A DNA stretch of 64,000 nucleotides, taken from positions 105,128,834-105,192,833 of the forward strand of contig NC_069660.1 of the NCBI RefSeq assembly GCF_027244095.1. Direction: 5' to 3'. Shown here in pieces: positions 24,510-36,579 of this stretch (position 1 is the stretch's first letter; the number at the start of each line of letters is the position of its first letter). Below the pieces are notes generated by a model. It searched no databases. It was not told the origin of the DNA and saw only the letters and a list, made by a program, of their open reading frames with translations. The translations under genes were made by a program, and so were the position numbers. The stretch is from Hemicordylus capensis (taxonomy: Eukaryota; Chordata; Lepidosauria; Squamata; Cordylidae).

Positions 24510-25580
24510 CTTATTTCCCAAAATGAAACAAATGTGAATTGTTTTCACTTTTAACACTTTTTCATATTTTCGCCATATCAATATCAGCGTTTCCCAAGAA
24601 GATTTCCACACCCCCCCCGCCCGATAAACTATTAGAAGTGCCAGCTAAGATGAAGCATGTACGGAAATCACTTTTAGTTCCTTTTCAGTAGTCTGACCCA
24701 ATACAGATGGGGAGATCGAGAGCACCATCCACTAGAAACTTTCTCATGATGCAAGCCCTATTGAGACAAAAATGAAAGCACAGGCCGTGAAGCAGTTCCA
24801 GTTACTTCATTAAGGCTTGCACAGGATAAGCTTCTGGTGGGTGATGCCCCAAATAGGCAGTATAGGACATACAACAGCAACTCAATATTTCTCTTTATGA
24901 CTACAAAGAGATATTGGGTTTTATTTCAGCAAGTCTCTTGTTTTGCAAGCATGATTGCTTATTTTTTTTACAATACTATTAGCATGCAGATTTCTTGCTC
25001 CAAAAACTTTGCATTTCTTTTTCAGTCCGATTCTAAGATAGATGAGGGGAGGAAAACCTCATTCTATCAAAGGATGCACACCCACAGCAGCTCTGCTCTC
25101 ACTTCTGAAGTGGTGTATGTGTGTAGGTGGGATTTTCATCGCCCTGGAAGTGTTCTGAGCAATAATGTTCTTGTGTAGCAATCAGAGATGCAACTGCACA
25201 TTGTTCAGAGCATGTCTACGGCGAAATGGAGATAAGTGAAAATTATCTTCCCATGCTCAGACACCTGTGCTTCAGAAACAAGGACACACCCACTGTGGGC
25301 ATGAATCCTTTGGCTGCATTTACACAGCTTTAGTCAGGACTATATATCACCACCACCACCCATATAAAGGTTTGTAGCTTGATAGACAGAATTATTGGCT
25401 GAAAAGCTCTCAAGCTAAGGAGAAGAGAAACCCAGAGTTTTTGTGGCAGAACTGATTGCAGAATCATCAATAGTTCAGCTCTTCTTAAAATAACCAATTA
25501 TGTTTTGCTTAAAAAAATGTTTAGGCTTCAAGTTTCTAATCAGTTGTGAAGTATATCTTATACCTATCATGAATAAGAGC
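24510..25580 (+). other. Intergenic or SGIP1 distal 3' UTR, no gene seen
   Basis: A frame of 113 codons at 24837-25178 has no recognisable features and no splice context. I treat it as chance. Confidence 0.4.
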
Positions 25581-25593
25581 ATAGCTTTTAAAA

Positions 25594-25729
25594 CAGGGAT
25601 TCTCAAACTTGGGTCCTCAGGTGTTATTGGACTTCAACTCCCATAATCCCCAGCCTCAGTGGCCTTTGGTTGGGGATTATGGGAGTTGAAGTCCAATAAC
25701 ACCTGAGGACCCAAGTTTGAGAATCACTG
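25594..25729. mobile_element. hAT MITE with near-perfect hairpin and 8-bp target duplication
   Basis: A 136-bp element: the left end CAGGGATTCTCAAACTTGGG mirrors the right end ...CCCAAGTTTGAGAATCACTG. The arms of about 60 bp are almost identical. The flanks are ttttaaaa at 25586-25593 and 25730-25737, a clean hAT-size duplication. Half of a related element lies at 46225-46288. Confidence 0.88.
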
Positions 25730-25739
25730 TTTTAAAACA

Positions 25740-27020
25740 ACAACAACAAAAAAGGTCAAATGCCCCCACATGGCTAAAATGATTGTTAGGTATTCATAGA
25801 CAATGTTGTTTTAGTTCTGTGGCATTTGTGCATTTGGCAGTTACACTTGCAGTAGGAATTATAGTAGGAGCTCAGAGGGAGAACCATGAAAAGGCACAGT
25901 GGAGTTGTGCAGAGAGTCATGAGACTAGTGGATAGTATCCATATGGCTTTTTGTGTGCATACAACTAGTATTTTTGTAAACTGAGGTCTAAATAGGTTGG
26001 CATCCAACTGTCTCATTTGCATGTGAAAATGGCTGTGCTTGAGAAGCAGCTATATCTGCATGAAAACAAGCAGACAAGAATAGAGGCTTCCCTGGAAATC
26101 TGGCCCTGTCTCTTCAGAAATAAGCACAGGAAGACTATGTCTTAGAATTATAGCAGCTGAAATTCTGCCTATACCAGAAGGGAGAAAACAATGGAGATAA
26201 TTCCACTTGTTATGGGTCTTGGATTAGAAACCTGAGGAACTAATTTGGGCAAAGTATAATGCACAACCAGAAACCCTTGTACCACTGATAAATATGTAAA
26301 TGTTTATTTTGTGAATTGCTAGAACTCTGCATGGTTTAAGATGGAAAACTAAGCTTTGTCTTCTACTTTGCATTCTAAAAGGTTGCACTGTTAGAAGTGT
26401 ATCTGATCCTTTTGTGTGAAAGTAAAATTGGCCTGCTTATGGCACCTAGTGACATCCATTGTTGCGAGGCCCATTACAAAACTGGAATGACAGAAAGCAA
26501 GTTTTGCTACATTAATTTTCATTTGATTCTCAAGCATTCCAGTTACCAGGACGTCCCACAGTTTGGAACTTTGAGAAATGTGTGCAAGTTCTAATGCAAA
26601 ATTTGAACTCTCAAAGCTCTAATGATATCCTTCATGTCAAAATTCAGGTTTGAATTAAAAGCTTAATTTCACAAACAGCACACAATTTATACACCTGAAA
26701 AGTATTTATTTACAAGTCAACTTTAAATGATAGAAAGAAATGCATCTTTCAAAAAGAATACTAAGAGCAAGTAAAAGAGCCTGTAAATATTTGAACTCTA
26801 ATTAACTCCAGAGATAAATATGTTCAAACCTAATAAATTTGTCACATGCATAGCATGGCGCTATACCCAACTCAATATCAGGTAGATGTACAGATTCTCA
26901 GAACATTAGAACACGATCAGATGAAAAGGGCTTTTTTGTTTTCTCTGATTTAGAAAGTATAGGCTACCTACAGTTGTAGTTCCCACATTTAACCCAATTC
27001 ACAGTCAACTTGTCCTCGAT
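25740..27020. other. Intergenic, no gene seen
   Basis: A+T-rich, no recognisable repeat. On the - strand an AATAAA at about 26706-26712 lies about 320 nt past the exon-like stretch at 27027-27144. Confidence 0.4.
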
Positions 27021-27026
27021 GCATAT

Positions 27027-27144
27027 TTAAGTTCTACCTCCCATGTGCTGCAGGGTGTCCAGTGTCAGCTTCTGCCAGTCCTGGAGATCTCTCCACATAC
27101 TCCCACACAGAACTGTTGAAAGTGCTGACCCACCACCATTGCAT
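27027..27144 (-). CDS. Unidentified exon-like open stretch (hypothetical terminal exon)
   Basis: I do not recognise a gene. On the - strand a good acceptor (cctctttcaacag) is followed by a 118-nt stretch open in one frame: a split codon, CNGGGSALSTVLCGS, then WRDLQDWQKLTLDTLQHMGG and RT before TAA at 27027-27029. A possible poly(A) signal follows about 320 nt later. Base composition is more balanced and GC-richer than the flanks. No upstream partner exon was found up to 36 kb. It could be the last exon of a lineage-specific - strand gene, possibly starting at the CpG island near 37 kb, or an exon-like chance stretch, or part of an unrecognised repeat. Confidence 0.22.
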
Positions 27145-27149
27145 CTGTT

Positions 27150-28090
27150 GAAAGAGGAAATGAATATCTGTCCAGTCATTTTATACATATGAACCCCAAC
27201 CAATTTCTTTACCCAGACGCTTGTAGTAAAAGCAGCTCTTGTACAAGCTTCATTTGTATTTCTGTTTTACGACAAACAGTGAATATGCATAGTAGCCACA
27301 GGCTTAACCAAGAACTTTTAACTGAATATTGATCCACACTCTAGGTTTATTGAAATATCGACCACATAATGTAAGATAGGTGACTCATTAAAATCAGATG
27401 CTAAGCATTTGTCCTAGCAAAGGAGAGCATTAAGTGAGAACATTAATGTCACTTTGAACTTGATACTAACTTGCACTCTGATTCTGGATCTGTTTGTTTA
27501 GAAGTAAGTGTTGTTGCTTTTAATGGCACTTACTTCCAAGTACATGTTTTTAAGATTGTGGCCTTACATATAAAATCTGGATCACAAATATCTATTGGAT
27601 CAACACAGCAAAAGGAAATAGTTTGCAAAATAAAAAGGGCATTCTAAAACAATTTTTCTAATGCCGCAACAGCAAGGCAATAACCGGCACAGGATAACCA
27701 CTGATGGCTGGAAATCTATTCCTTCAGTACTGTTCTGTGCACATCATTTTTCTACTAGCTAAAACATAGTCTCCTGAAATGAAGGCACTAGCTTATACTG
27801 GTGCATAACCTTTGGTACTTCTGAAGAGTCTCAGCCTAATTATTTGTATAGAATCTTCAAGACTCCAGTCTTGCTAAGGAACTGACAAGAGGGCATCTTG
27901 TAGAGGATTTGTACCCAGTTCAGAAAAGAATAATTAAGTTATATTCTGCCCATCTTAACTTTTCATATTTGCATTGTAAGCTAGATATGACTGAAGAAAG
28001 GACTGAAGAATATCCGAGCCAGCTGTCATGAATACATTTGGGGGGAGTATATAGAATCAATGTTTTGCTACTAACTGCTAATTAATCCTT
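27150..28090. other. Intergenic, no gene seen
   Basis: A+T-rich, no recognised repeat. Confidence 0.4.
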
Positions 28091-28097
28091 CTCCTGG

Positions 28098-28368
28098 GTG
28101 TTTTTCACACTGGGCTTTTATCTCACATCTCCTCCAGAATGGAGGGTGTGCATTCATGTAAGCCAGATTTACCCCAAAGTCTCTGAAAGCTATCAGGGAG
28201 CACTTCACACACGATTCATGTTTTCATTGTGTGTTAAGAGTGTAGCCCAATTTATATCCAAGGTTTAAAAAAAAATCCACTTTTTGCTTGGGTTTTGGAG
28301 GGCAACTTCAAACCCTCATTAAAGCCTCGCATTAAACTCGTGTTAAAGCCTACTGTGTGAAAAACATC
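28098..28368. mobile_element. DNA-transposon MITE
   Basis: The terminal inverted repeats are tgtttttcacactgggcttt and its near reverse complement, aaagcctactgtgtgaaaaa. It is 271 bp with no coding capacity. A diverged relative may lie at 19335-19520. Confidence 0.7.
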
Positions 28369-28369
28369 A

Positions 28370-29840
28370 TGAAGGCTAATTCAAGAAGGCCTTCAATTTT
28401 ATAAATACTGTAAAAAAAAAAAGGATTCAAAAACACAGCATGCCCTTCAAGCAAGCCATTAAATTGGAAGCACATATTCCTATTGCATGCAAAATCTCTA
28501 GGAGGAAGGAAAACAGTAGTTCTTAAATGTGTTAAGTCTACTATCTTTTGCACACTTGGGAGTAAGCCCCACTGAAATCTGTGAGACTTGCTTCCATAAC
28601 ACATACCCAGGATCTGGCTGTAGGTTTTCTAAAATAAGATTATAACATTAATTATTCTTATACAAAATTGAGATTACATTTCCTGTAAAGAAATCCAAGG
28701 GTTGGATGAGATGACCCCATTCTCTTCATAAGACCTACTGCATGAAGAGGAACTAGCGTGTGCCTCCCCAGCCCCACCTTCATTGCCCCCACAAGGACAG
28801 ATTTTCCAGTGTTGGCTTATGCATGATTGATTGCCAGAGGGTTTCCCCCCCAGGGGACTGACCTTGTGGTTTTGGCCTATGCATGTAGGACTTTAAGTCA
28901 TCTTCTGACATTTCATCCTTACAGCAATGTGTAGGGTCAGTGAAGGAGCTCCAACTCCTCTCCATACAATGGATCAGATCTCGGGGGAGGTATCATTCAT
29001 TCCTGCCCAGGTTTATAAACCATTAATCAAAATCCAGCTTGTTCAACACAATTAGTGGAGTGTCTGGTCTCTTTTTTAATGCACTATCACATGCAATATA
29101 TAGTTAGCCATTTAGATTTTAGTGAGCCCCCCCCCACTTTTTTAAAAAGCAAAACAATATATCTTTTCTTGTCAATCAATCAATCAGGATTTTGCTTTCA
29201 TGATGTAATGCAGGGATATTTATTTAATTCATGGTTCTTTGTAGCATAACCACTGCATTTGAACTTTTTCATTTTAGAAGCAAACAAGCCAATATTTTTG
29301 TTCTTAGTACTATGCCATACACTACCATCTTTGTCAGCCATACCTTTTGCTATCTGCTGTGGCAGAAGAGCAGAACACTCTGCCATTTCACATCAACTTT
29401 GTTCGGTTTAATTATTCAGGATGATCTTAATAGCTATACACATTCTTCAGTGCTCAAACTACTATGAAACAGTACCTTAAAGTTAGTGTCACGCCTTTTA
29501 AAAATCATTCCTCGATACATTCCTTTGACATGAAAATGCTTGACCTAAAAAAGCATCACCCGATAGGAAGGGGTGAGGGTTTTAATGTGTTGCTTATGAG
29601 GTCTAGGCATTTCAAAAAAAAGTAAGTATTGCTTTTTACTTGGTACATGGTCTTTGGTGCATAGACTATATATGTGGTGGACATGAGTGAACCTTGAGCT
29701 TACACTTGCCCTGCCTTTACTGCATGTAGAATGTCACATGTGGCATGGTGTCATCCATATGTATGTATGCCTTGCTCACACTATATACCCACTCCATTTT
29801 GTGGTGGGAAGCTCCTCACATGTGGGACACATAGGTGTGT
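28370..29840. other. Intergenic, no gene seen
   Basis: Short frames on both strands lack known motifs. C runs are present at 28847-28852 and 29128-29136. Confidence 0.4.
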
Positions 29841-29846
29841 ACAGAT

Positions 29847-29848
<2 letters not shown>

Positions 29849-29878
<30 letters not shown>
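29849..29878. repeat. (AC)n microsatellite
   Basis: About 15 uninterrupted AC units. Confidence 0.95.
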
Positions 29879-29879
<1 letters not shown>

Positions 29880-29880
<1 letters not shown>

Positions 29881-31990
29881 CTACACAGATGTGTGTATAG
29901 AAACTCACACACTACAACAGTGTAAATACTGAATACTATACACATTGGGGGGGCACATCTGAGCCTGAGATTTGCTCATGTGCCCTCTCATGTATCATGT
30001 CTGTATCCCAGCAGCCTATGTGAACAAGTTCCATCTTTCAATTATATCTTATGAGATGTGAACTCTAGTTTTTAAAGAAGTTAGCTCTAATTCTTTGGGT
30101 TTTTATTGTAAATAATTTTCCTTGGAAGAATACTGATTTCTTAGGAATAAGCCAAAGTAAGCACCATTGGCTAAGGTATCCACATTTTAAATTAGGATGA
30201 CCCTACAATGTGTTTGCTGAAATTTTGTCTGCCCAGAAATATGTATGTTTGTGTCATTTATAGGCCATTTTCCCAATAAATGGTTCAAGGTGGAGTACAC
30301 AATTAACTATTTAAGAGGCAAGTTTTCAATTGACCATGGATCATAACCACTTGGTTCCATGAATACACAACTTTTTTGTTGCCACCTACTAGTCAGGGAA
30401 ATTATATCTGAGAAAATCCTTTTAAAAACTGTAAAATGCAACAAACCTAGCTCTATTATTTTCCTTCCAAAACTGCTATACTTAAAAAACACTTTTAGCA
30501 AAACTCTCACAAACATTCTGAAAAAGCTAGCTACTAGAGTGCACTGAGGTATCAAATAATTGTGCAAATGATATCTTTTGACCAGCCTCCATAATTAAGT
30601 GTACTGTATTTACATGTATGCAATAAGGAAAAGTTGGACCTGAAACTGTTTTACCCTAAAAGTGGAAAACAGATTTATTTATTTTTTTGAAATGTGATGC
30701 TTTTGCTCTATAAATTTGAAAAAAGAAAAGCAAATGCTGATGACAATGGCCCAATCGAAATCACTGCACGGTGAGCATCTTCTGAGCCTCCCTGCAACTT
30801 TTTCCAAAATCAGCGTCATGCACTACCAGATAAGCTACCCCTTTAGTGGAGGGGGCATGTCACAAGTGGCCTCTCCAACATGGCACAAAAAGCCTTCTGT
30901 TGGAAACAAAAATTACCCTAAGAACCCTGCTGTGCGAACGCTAACTCTTGCACCAACCAAATGGGACTCTCTGGATCCCAATCAGTTCATGCGCTAATCT
31001 TGAACAAGTTGCAAAGAGGGAGACACCTCTTTAATTACCCCAGTGTAAATGTTTTGATGGTGCTTTCTGAGATTCTTCTAGCACGAGAATTACATGAACA
31101 ATCACTACTATATCTTTTTTATGAACAACATTTTAAAATGGCTGGATCATGATGAAAGGCATCAATATTTTTAAACAGCCTGACAAGAAAATTGAAATAA
31201 TTCTTTTACTTAAAGGTTTCAAATAACTGCGGTGACAGCTTCCCTGTCATCTCATTCCTGTTCCTCAATTTTCTACCTTTAAAGTAGCTTAATAAGAAAA
31301 TCAGCATTTCTCTCTGTATACAACTTTATTAGAATTAAGTACATTATAGCTCTGCAGATATAGATAACTCTGGAAAAGCTCAACTGTTTTTTAAAACTAA
31401 ACAGTACAAAATGCTGTCAGTCAAATGTTCGAGATATACTTGGGTGACGAGTCCATTAAATATGTTGAAATGTAAACTTATTTGTTGATTTTAAAGTACA
31501 TTATTTGACATGCTTTTCCTTTTAAATTATTCATTTTGAAGCGTATAATGATAACCAAAATGTGTAATTACTTTAAAATGCAATATCACCATAAATAATA
31601 TTTCTTCTGTGAGGAAAATTCCAGCCTTTGTCTATTTCAAACCTGGAATGGTTTCCATGCAAGTTTACTATAAGAGTCATTTTTAGTGACACTTGACATC
31701 TTTTGCTGGTCAGTATTTTGCAACATTAAATGTGGTTAGAAATAAACAATAACACACAGCAACTGATCTCTTTCTCAGTCTTCAGAAAGAATCATAGTTG
31801 TTGCTCCTAGATTCTTAATTTTTATTTCAAGTGTCAATTTGGATGGTGTTCAAAGGTTTACACATGAGCAGGATTTCACAACAGGCCAAGCAGTATGTGC
31901 AAGTCTAGAATTTGCCTTTTAGTGATATGGGGAATGTTAAAAGTAAATAAATTGTATCTCAAATTAGTGTGTAAAAGAGATACAGCTAAC
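29880..31990. other. Intergenic or distal SGIP1 3' UTR, no gene seen
   Basis: A 93-codon frame at 30716-30997 is unrecognised. The 31.1-32 kb part has few repeats and is A+T-rich, compatible with 3' UTR but not proven. Confidence 0.35.
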
Positions 31991-31997
31991 TCTTACT

Positions 31998-32537
31998 AGA
32001 GATGTGCATTAAACAAATTTTATGATTTGTTTCAAGCTTGAAACGAATAGCAAAATCCTCAGATTCATCAAAAGAGTGGCCAAAGCCGACTGTTTCAACA
32101 AAGCAACCTCAAAACACTCAATGTTTCAAGTGTTTTGAGTGCTATTTTGAGACCTATTTTTCTGAGGAGAGCTGATCTACCAATTGGGGTAAGCAGGTAG
32201 AAAAGTCCACTGTGGCAGTCCGATGTGCTATCTAGGACAGAGGCCTAGTCTACCCATCTCACGTGGTGGATAGACCAGCTCTCTACTCCAAACTTAGTGC
32301 ATTGGTCCACCTAGAAGGACTGGTCTACCTTCTGACCTCAACTGGTAGACCAGCTCTCCTCAGAAAAACAGACCTCAAAATGGCACTCAAAATGTTTTGA
32401 GTTGAAATGGGGCTGTTTCATTTCGAGATCAGAACAGGCCTGTTATTTTAAGAGTGTTTTGTTTCAAGCTCGAAACACTTGAAATGGCCAGTTTTGAGCT
32501 TGAATTGATTCAAGCTCAAAACAATTTGCACATCTCT
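31998..32537. mobile_element. 540-bp foldback DNA element
   Basis: The ends AGAGATGTGCA and TGCACATCTCT are exact inverted repeats. The palindrome continues inward: tttctgaggagagctgatct against agaccagctctcctcagaaa, and caagtgttttgagtgct against ggcactcaaaatgttttgag. No transposase. A shorter relative with a gggatgtg end may be at 49331-49530. Confidence 0.75.
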
Positions 32538-32539
32538 CA

Positions 32540-34515
32540 CTTTTACCTCCAAATACATTGTTTCCCAACTGGACACCTAAGAACTCATTAGCAGTGCATT
32601 TTCAGAAAGTAATTTATGTCTAATGGCAGAGAAATTGTTTGTTTGTGGTGCATGTTTTTAGTTTACAGGTTCAGACAAACTAAAAAGCTAAACCCCAACC
32701 CTATCAAACGGCTGTGCACATGTTTTCAAAGGCACTATGTACTTGCATGCAATTAAGCATGTGTATAAGCATTTGCAGGCCTTGAGTCTTAATTCTCTGC
32801 TATTATTTCAACCCTAAAATAAATTTCAGACCTGAATTAGATCCCCTGTGTTTTCAGATATCAAACAATATCATTTTATATTTTGAAAGACCTTGTGTAT
32901 AAACTGTTTATAGATATTTGTGGACTTAAAATATACATGTATATTTTTAAACATGTAAGTTTAAAAGTCTGGACTTCTCAGTCTGTGTGTGCAATGAAAT
33001 ATACTGTCCCTTTAGTCTAGTTGGCCCCGTTTACTGCTTAGTCTGTGATGAAAGCTTTGCTGCTAACCTGACGGTCTGAGAGGAACATTGCAAACTATAC
33101 AGTATAAAAGGTTTGCTGCATCAGAAACTCTGCAGCAAAGCTTTGTATCTGAAACTGGTACCCACTGGTAACATGAATGTGTTGTATTGACTTGTTGAAG
33201 ATAATCATAAAGCCACATATTTTCGATGTTTCTTTCCTTATAGATTAGAATACAAATGTCTATTTTTTTTGTAAATAATGATTTTTATAAATGTAGTTCC
33301 TTCATGATTTCCCCCAATCATCCATTTCACAAAATCCTGAATATGCAATTATTTATCATACATATTATACAACAAATAGGGTCCCATTTCAGAGCAAAGT
33401 TTATTAAATTCTATACATAGGAACAAAATGAAATAATAAATAAGTTGTAACTGAAATGTGATTTTGCCCCTTGAAAATAAATAAGAAATCTAAAATTACC
33501 ATTTTATGTCTGATTATTTTTTCTTCTTATATTTGCAATATTCAGTAAAAGTATCTAGTTTTTCAAGTGCCTACAAGAGTTAGAAAGTGTATATAGGAAC
33601 ATCGCACATATGAAAATGTACAAGGAACGAGAAGAGTGCCTGCCACAGTACAATCATTTAAACGCAGACCTCATACATGAGAAGAGGGAAGGCATGGAGG
33701 GTGATGGAATCTGAAAATGGGAGCCATGGACTGATCTGAAGTGGTGGAAGGGAAATGTGTATAGAGGTTTTGTGAAGATGAATACAAATTAAGCAGTACA
33801 AGTATCGGGTGCACATAGGATAGGAAATTCAATAAAAAGGTCTCACACAAAAAACAGACTGGGTTTAATATGATTTAAAACAGTAAAACAAGAGCTGTTT
33901 TGAATACAGAAATATAGAAAAGATATGTAAAAGGGGCCATGAGAGCTGAGATATTTTAAAATACGAATAAACTTTATATATTGAACATAAAAAAGGAAGG
34001 TGTGGCTGTCAGGTGAAGAAAGCAAACCAAGCAGCAGAAAGAAGAATGGAAATCAGATGCAAAATAGAAAAGTGGGGGGGAAACCCTGCAATAATCCAGA
34101 TATGAAGCCATGGAACAATTTGAGAGAGAACAGAGTGGATTCTGCAGAAACTGCCTATATGCCAGTGGATAAATTGTAGCAACAGAAAGCATCAGGAGTA
34201 AAAGATAAAAAGGAGCCAAACATTACAACTAAGTTATGTTCCTTTGATATAATTAAAAGATACAAGTTTGAGGAAACTGGGATTCCAAACCCTGTTGTGT
34301 CACGTAATACAGAGCACTTTATCATGTTGCAACCATTTCTATGTTGCAACTACTCTACATCCTTGTGCGTGTAGACCTTCACGTGCAGATATGTGGCACA
34401 GGAATGGCTTGGAGGTCTTTTGGAACACCTTGCATGTTTTTCTTTATGCAATGCATCATAAAAGGATTCACATATCTTAAACCAAAATTACTGTATATAG
34501 TTTCAGAAAAGACAT
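32540..34515. other. Intergenic, no gene seen
   Basis: A+T-rich with several AATAAA motifs (for example near 33474). It may include the distal end of SGIP1 transcripts. No protein-like frame was recognised. Confidence 0.35.
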
Positions 34516-34518
34516 AAA

Positions 34519-34910
34519 GGTCATTCTCACAACCGGCTATACCCAGGCAGGGCTGCCCTACCTGTGTACATCCCAGTTTGAGAAGTGCTGATCCACAAAA
34601 GGGTAGCCTGGGTTTTTTACCGGGCTAACAGTGGGATAGAGGGGTACGAATATGCTCCTTTACTCCACTCCCCATTGGTCTGCCTGCAACCTGAGAGTTC
34701 ACAAAGCCAGGTGGCAAGAGTGCCCAGCAGCGGGGGAATCCTGCAGTGCATTGTGGGATGCTGGAGGACTTCCTTCTCTGGCTCCTGGCTCTGCTGCTCA
34801 CCACGGCACTGCTCATGTGTCAGGCAAGGGTAAGGGAGACCATGTGTGGAGATGCAGGCAGAAGCCTGCCTCACCACCCACCCTCCCTAGTGAGGTTGTG
34901 AAAATGACCT
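34519..34910. mobile_element. DNA-transposon MITE, 392 bp
   Basis: The left end GGTCATTCTCACAACC is matched in reverse at the right by ggttgtgaaaatgacc. The interior is GC-richer than its flanks, which explains the overlapping frames on both strands. No coding capacity. Confidence 0.7.
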
Positions 34911-35029
34911 CAGAGTGCTTTGCCATTTCCATGGTACAAACTACACACCTACTTACACAATGATTGGCCTCTAGTCATTAAAACTTATTCAACACTTAAA
35001 TATAAACTTTTCATTATTAATAATACTGT

Positions 35030-35275
35030 ATTTTTTAAAAAATAGATATTGTATACCAATACAATATGTATTTTTAATAGTTTAAGTATTGTATCCACCC
35101 CTCCAGTACACTACTGCTCAGGGTGGCTCACAACATTAATCACTTAGATACAATGTAAAATAAGACTAAATAAATTAAGTTAGACAAGTTAAGACCAGGC
35201 TAAAACCGCAATTAAAATTACAATTTTTTTAAAAGTTTCAAAGTAAAAGTTATTTTTAAAAAGCTAAAAACTGAG
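35030..35275 (-). mobile_element. L2-clade LINE 3' tail fragment
   Basis: Has a degenerate tattgtatccacccctccag and gggtggctcacaacattaat pair, then aaaataagactaaataaat-type A-rich repeats, like the L2 3' regions at 6150 and 44540. Confidence 0.55.
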
Positions 35276-35299
35276 AAATCATTATTAACGATCATCAAT

Positions 35300-35920
35300 G
35301 CTGCAAGGGATACCTTTACTAGCTTCTTTGTTGTTGAGAAAGGCACGGTAAAAGACTGCAGCAAAGGCAAATTATGATGATTCACCCTTTGGAGCTGAGG
35401 TTCAAAAAAGTACGGTTACTGGGATGGAGGCAGGACCCACACAGCAAGTTCATGGTAGAGTTGGTACTTGACCTCAGTTCTTACAGCTTAACACTCTATG
35501 CATTGTCCCAGTTAACAGTAACTGCAGCTGCTTTAATCTATCGGGATAGAGGCTAGTGAAATGTTTATGGGCAATGCACATCTTCTATAGTTTCATGTTT
35601 GCTGTTTTGTGTTATGCTTTCAGGTTTCTTTTAGTATACTTTGATTTTGCTGGTTTTAAATTTTGTTTGGATGATTGCTTGTTTACCGAAGAGTGGGGAA
35701 TGAAAAATAAATAAATTCTTAGGTGCAGATATCTGCCGGCGACCTTGGAGAACTGCTACCCGTCAGAGAACACAATACTGGATTCAATAGAGAAATTGTC
35801 TGACTACCTTCATAAATTATATATCGTCATAAATTATATAGTAGATGGGGATACAAGAAAATCATATCATGTTTTAAGTTTGAGAAAATGATCAGACATC
35901 CATAGATAATTGGCAGAAAA
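35300..35920. other. Intergenic, no gene seen
   Basis: No recognisable element. ataaataaattctt at about 35707 resembles an old LINE tail. Confidence 0.4.
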
Positions 35921-35984
35921 CCCATTAAAAATGTAACTCCAGTATGGACTGGTGTTTTATCCAGAATATTTACCTGTTAAACTT

Positions 35985-36415
35985 GGTCAGTCAGTTCTGG
36001 TGGGTTGCCTCCTGGCTGGGTACCAATTTTCAAGAAGGAATATCACAGGGATCCAAAGAATTAGTAAGCCATCAGTCTAATTAATGCAATGACAAATACA
36101 TATACCAAATATTAATTATATATATTTAAACAGACCAATATATTTAGGGAATCATGGCAAACTGGCTTAAGGGAAAGAAGGATAACTCTAGATCATGCTT
36201 TTGTATTGGTCCATTTTATATAGCACACCTCAAGTAAATATACATTGTGTGCAGAATCTGTCGATTTATGCCCTGCTTTCAACACCTTACATAGGAATCA
36301 CCGGTGGCACAAACTGCTATAATACTAAAAGGAACTAATTGACTTTGATTTCTTTAAAAACCGCTCTCTAGTCGGGCAGCAACATGAGAATGAGAACTAG
36401 CCACTGACTAACAAT
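35985..36415 (+). mobile_element. Degraded LINE reverse-transcriptase remnant (clade uncertain)
   Basis: The + strand, across frames, shows AISLINAMTNTYTKYLIN, then DHAFVLVHFI-like text and a degraded AFNT block, and finally ATMRMRTSH. These correspond to the ISLI, G..TLDH and catalytic-block spacing of non-LTR reverse transcriptases that are neither CR1 nor L2 (R4/Dong-like?). Many stops: an old copy. Confidence 0.45.
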
Positions 36416-36579
36416 CAGGATGGATTCAGTAGGCAGGGCTCAGCAGCTGAAACTCCGAAGGCCGAAAGCATATAACAAGCTGCGGGAGACAAGAAACGTT
36501 TTTCTCTCCAGAGAATACAGTTTGCTAATGACTCTCTAAAGAAACCAAAATTCTTATTTTAAAAGGGTGGTGGTGGTGT

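Noticed and set aside
29849-29878. Tandem repeats as a possible CRISPR array or other structured locus
   Set aside because: Plain dinucleotide and tetranucleotide microsatellites. No spaced direct repeats of CRISPR type occur, and the genome is vertebrate.
30716-30997. 93-codon plus-strand frame at 30.7 kb as a possible gene
   Set aside because: No recognisable domain, no splice context and no start context; likely chance in 3' UTR or intergenic DNA.
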